Positions 61,175-64,000 of a DNA stretch of 64,000 nt are shown piece by piece. The translations under genes were made by a program, and so were the position numbers. The DNA comes from Jackrogersella multiformis. Its lineage: Eukaryota > Ascomycota > Sordariomycetes > Xylariales > Hypoxylaceae. Under the pieces are notes generated by a model. That model was not told the DNA's origin, ran no database searches, and saw only the letters and a list, made by a program, of their open reading frames with translations. How positions within the stretch are numbered: position 1 is the first letter of the stretch; each line of letters begins with the position of its first letter. The DNA is taken from contig CADCXD010000011.1 in NCBI GenBank assembly GCA_902806575.1, positions 868,001 through 932,000 of the forward strand, read 5' to 3'.

Positions 61175-63970
61175 TTAGATCTCCCCTTCGTCCTCATCAC
61201 CTCCTAGGGCCACTCTTTTGCGTCCTCCCCCTGTGAGTTGTTGCAGGGCTACTTTGCTAGTTTGGCCGCCAATTTTCTTCTGCATCTTTGCGATTTCCTC
61301 TTCTGGATCAATGGCCTCTGCTTCTGCGTATTCAAGGATAAGTCTTCGTCCCAATAAATGGGTATCTTGTAAGGCTAGCATCGCCGATTCTGCCTCTTTC
61401 GGCGAGACAAACTCTGCGAAAGCAAACCCTTTGCTAGTCGAATTGAACTTTTTAGGTATGCGAACTGATTTGAGTTGGCCGTATGTGCTCAGGAGTACCC
61501 GAACGTCCTTCTTATTGGTTTGGAAGGGGACGTTCTTGATTACAATCTTTGTTCTTTGATTTGCGGCCTTCTTGGCATTGTCCTCTTGTCTTCGTTCCTC
61601 GGCAGCGTCGCGTCCACGATGCGATCCTCTGACTTGAAGTTTATGCGTCCTGAGGACGTGGCCATCCATAACCTTCAGGGCTGCTTCGGCATCTGTCTTA
61701 TTAGCAAATGAGACAAATCCAAATCCCATACTAAGCACTTGACCAGGCTTCTTGGGATCCTTTTTGGTCTTCACTTGAGCTGATCTAAATCCTTCAAGAT
61801 GCTTAAATTCGGTTGCAAGTTCTTCGGTAGTAGTGTCCCAATGAAGGTTCTTGACAAACAACGACGCCGACTCGACAGGTTCATGGTTATTCCGTTCTAG
61901 TAGTTCCGAGGCAGAGAGCTTTTGTGCACTAGCAGGCTCCTTACTGGCTTGAACCGCCTCGAACTGCTGCTCCTTACCCACAAATAAGTTCTTTGGTGCT
62001 TTTTCGAGGAATAGTATAGATTCTTTGAACCGGCGGTACGCCAATTTGGAAAACGCCACCTTAGCCTGAGGAGCCTGTGCGAACTGGACAATGGCTATTG
62101 TCCCTGTCGGCGGCATGAGCACCTTCAATATCTGGCCGTGTTCTTCAAAGAGGGTTCTGAGCTCCTCGATTGTAGTGCCGTAAGGGAAGTTCTTCACTAG
62201 GATAGCCGTGTCACCTCGTGGCCCTGACTTGAAGGCATTCAGATCGACACCATTAGCTACTAAGTAGGCTTTGGTGTCTTGGATCGTTGAGGTTTCAGCT
62301 ATGGCTTGCTTCACAGCTGCGTCAGAACTAGTTGGGTCGAGCAGTTCCGCCTTGGAGATCCCTAAACGATCGGCAACTGATGAGTTCACAGCATCCTGAT
62401 TCATGTAGAGCGAATTCCAATTAAATCTAGACTCTGCTGCCTTAGCTCTTTTCTTGATGAGGTTCTGTTGCTTCAATGGCAACTTGGACAGTGTGAACTC
62501 GTCCAGATTGTGATCACGTTTTGCCGTTGCTGGTAGGACGTGTAATATCCTCCCCTGAAAAGAAGATCGATCTGCTTGGAATGCTTTTGTTGCGTCGTCT
62601 AGGCTAGCGAACAAAACAAAGCCAATTCCGCGATTATTACCCGAGTCTTGCATTGGAACGTGTACCTATCTTCATTTTAGCAGGAATGAAAGGTAACTGA
62701 CAGGGGTAAATTAATGAAGAAGGGATGTTTCTCAGATCCAGAGCATCTACTAAAATACTGGCCCAGGCTTCTCATCAGATACCATTGGTATCAGCTGTCC
62801 CTATCTGGGGTTCATCATAGAAAAAAAAGAAGGAAAAATCTTTAAAAAGGCAAGGAAGTCTCACCTCCTCAATATCGCCATATCGCTTGAAATATGACCT
62901 GAGATCGTCTTCAGTGGCTGAATACGGCAGATTTCGCACGAATAGCCTCTTGGTCTTGGTGACTGTATCGAGATCATCGTCTTTTGGTTCCGCACTGGAT
63001 TCGTCTAAATCTAATTGATGACTTTCATTAATCATATCTTGATCTTCATCCATGGTTGCATCAACAACCTCGGGCTGTTCTTGCTCCTGGCTTGGTGGTT
63101 TAGGTGGCAGGTCCCTGGAAGATGTGGTGGTAGGCACGACGTCTTCATCATCAACTAGGTCAAGCAACCGATTCGTCCGTGATCGTAACCAGTCATCATC
63201 CGTAGCAGCTATACGAGTGGAAGCCGCGGTAATGCCAGGATTAGTTGGTGGCACTGGTCCTATCAGGTGTTCTTCAGGTATATCGACCTTTTCTTGGAGC
63301 TGATCATTTACCCCGTCAACCACATTTATTAGCGGTTGTGTGGTCTCTCGAGGCTGGCTCTTCTTTCGTCGGCTTGGTATGACTTCATATTCGTTGTCGG
63401 ATGCCCCCTCGTCAACAGCAAGTGCTGCATATTTTGCAGGAGGCTCGTCTATAGATTCTGCAGTGACTCCATGTATTTTGCTTGTCGAAGTCTTCGCAGG
63501 CTGCATGACATTTAGGAACTCTTGCAATTTCGGGTTCGATTCATCGACCGCATCTCGCTTCCTTTTCTTCGCGTTCTCCAGGTTTGCCTCTGGTTCTGAA
63601 GGCTGTTTGGCAGTCGTCCGGAATGTCTCCGTGCTAGTTGTTGGGCCGTTTCTTCTTTCCTTTTCCTTAGCCAGGGATGGATCTGATATCTACAAGTAAA
63701 ATTAGACTAATGCGAACAATTGCTGGGATTGAGCACACCAACAGGTCTTGCCAACTCGACGGTTATCTTGGACATCCGTACGAAGGAACGATTGAAATAT
63801 TTGACTGCGCTAGCAGCCTCCTGCGAGTCCTTGTAGCCAACATATCCAATCCTTCGATGGGGTATCAGCTTGATATCTGTGATATGACCTTTTGACGCGA
63901 AGTGCTTTCGCAAATCGGCCTCATTAAGATTTGGTGGCAGACCTTTCACGAAGATTCGAGACGAATCCAT
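61175..63970 (-). CDS. mrd1: Multiple RNA-binding domain protein 1 (Mrd1), pre-rRNA processing
   Basis: Three exons, complement(join(61175..62665, 62865..63682, 63739..63970)), give 846 residues. Intron 1 is 56 nt; intron 2 is unusually long (199 nt) and hosts a snoRNA. There are five RRMs: RRM1 at 3-78 (RIFVKGLPPNLNEADL), RRM2 at about 320-395 (RLFVRNLPYSATEDDL, interrupted by intron 2), RRM3 near 500 (AILVKNFPYGTTIEEL), RRM4 near 617 (SLFVKNLHWDTTTEEL) and RRM5 near 720 (KIVIKNVPFQTNKKDV). A Mrd1-specific linker follows RRM2 (FTLSKLPLKQQNLIKKRAKAAESRFNWNSLYMNQDAV). Family knowledge: Mrd1 is an essential nucleolar protein that binds pre-rRNA and U3-containing complexes and is needed for early 18S processing. 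The start ATG at 63970 is only 30 bases from the window edge, so its promoter lies outside. Confidence 0.95.
62728..62823 (-). ncRNA. Intronic C/D-box snoRNA (snR64-like, 25S rRNA 2'-O-methylation guide)
   Basis: Lies wholly within mrd1 intron 2, same strand. Read on the minus strand: box C ATGATGA (62818-62812), a 12-nt guide (62806-62795), box D' CTGA (62794-62791), a short perfect hairpin GATACC-AAT-GGTATC, box C' TGATGAG (62777-62771), a second possible guide, box D CTGA (62735-62732). Four-base-pair TTTC/GAAA terminal stem arms flank boxes C and D. C to D is 87 nt, normal for this class. The guide AGATAGGGACAG is perfectly complementary to CTGTCCCTATCT, a conserved fungal 25S rRNA stretch (recalled from yeast). 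The fifth base from D' pairs with the C that, by my count along the yeast sequence, is Cm2337, the snR64 target. Processing from the spliced intron is expected. Confidence 0.85.
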
Positions 63971-64000
63971 GATAAATATTAGTGGCAGCCGGTATCCTTA

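Overview
The window is nuclear DNA of a filamentous ascomycete (Pezizomycotina), most likely a sordariomycete. The reasons are the gene set (an RlmA-type MADS-box factor, an Msb1 morphogenesis protein, a TEA/ATTS factor, a fungal DSD1-type D-serine dehydratase), short GT-AG introns of about 50-200 nt with fungal CTRAY-like branch points, and GC-rich exons separated by long AT-richer spacers. The spacers are sprinkled with a palindromic CCTAGG/TACCTAGGTA motif. I associate that motif with some Xylariales-like genomes, but the genus cannot be fixed from the sequence. All exon joins below were derived by hand from reading-frame continuity and splice signals.

Layout, left to right: a FAR-17a/AIG1-like membrane protein (-, 490-1481); an unnamed coiled-coil/disordered protein (-, 3369-5435); a 4.6 kb spacer; an FBXO9/Pof7-type F-box protein (-) divergent from an Mtm1/SLC25A39-type mitochondrial carrier (+); uracil-DNA glycosylase (+); a 4.3 kb spacer; the six-exon Msb1 gene (+); a 5.1 kb convergent spacer with a tRNA-like element; the RlmA MADS-box gene (-) with 6.5 kb of upstream spacer; TAF1 of TFIID (-, four exons); a divergent D-serine dehydratase (+); the chromatin actin-related protein Arp4 (-), divergent from the PIG-P/Gpi19 subunit of GPI-GlcNAc transferase (+); a small secreted protein (-); a secreted LPMO-like protein with an N-terminal histidine (-); a 1058-residue TEA-domain factor (-); and the pre-rRNA processing protein Mrd1 (-) at the right edge.

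These are mostly core eukaryotic functions (DNA repair, transcription, chromatin, ribosome biogenesis, GPI synthesis, mitochondrial transport) mixed with fungal cell-wall and polarity regulators (RlmA, Msb1). There is no biosynthetic cluster and no intact transposon. The most interesting signal is not protein-coding. The 199-nt second intron of mrd1 contains a complete C/D-box snoRNA: box C, D', C', D and a terminal stem. Its D' guide is perfectly complementary over 12 nt to the conserved 25S rRNA stretch containing the position yeast snR64 methylates (Cm2337). A snoRNA guide is therefore embedded in a gene whose protein also acts on pre-rRNA.
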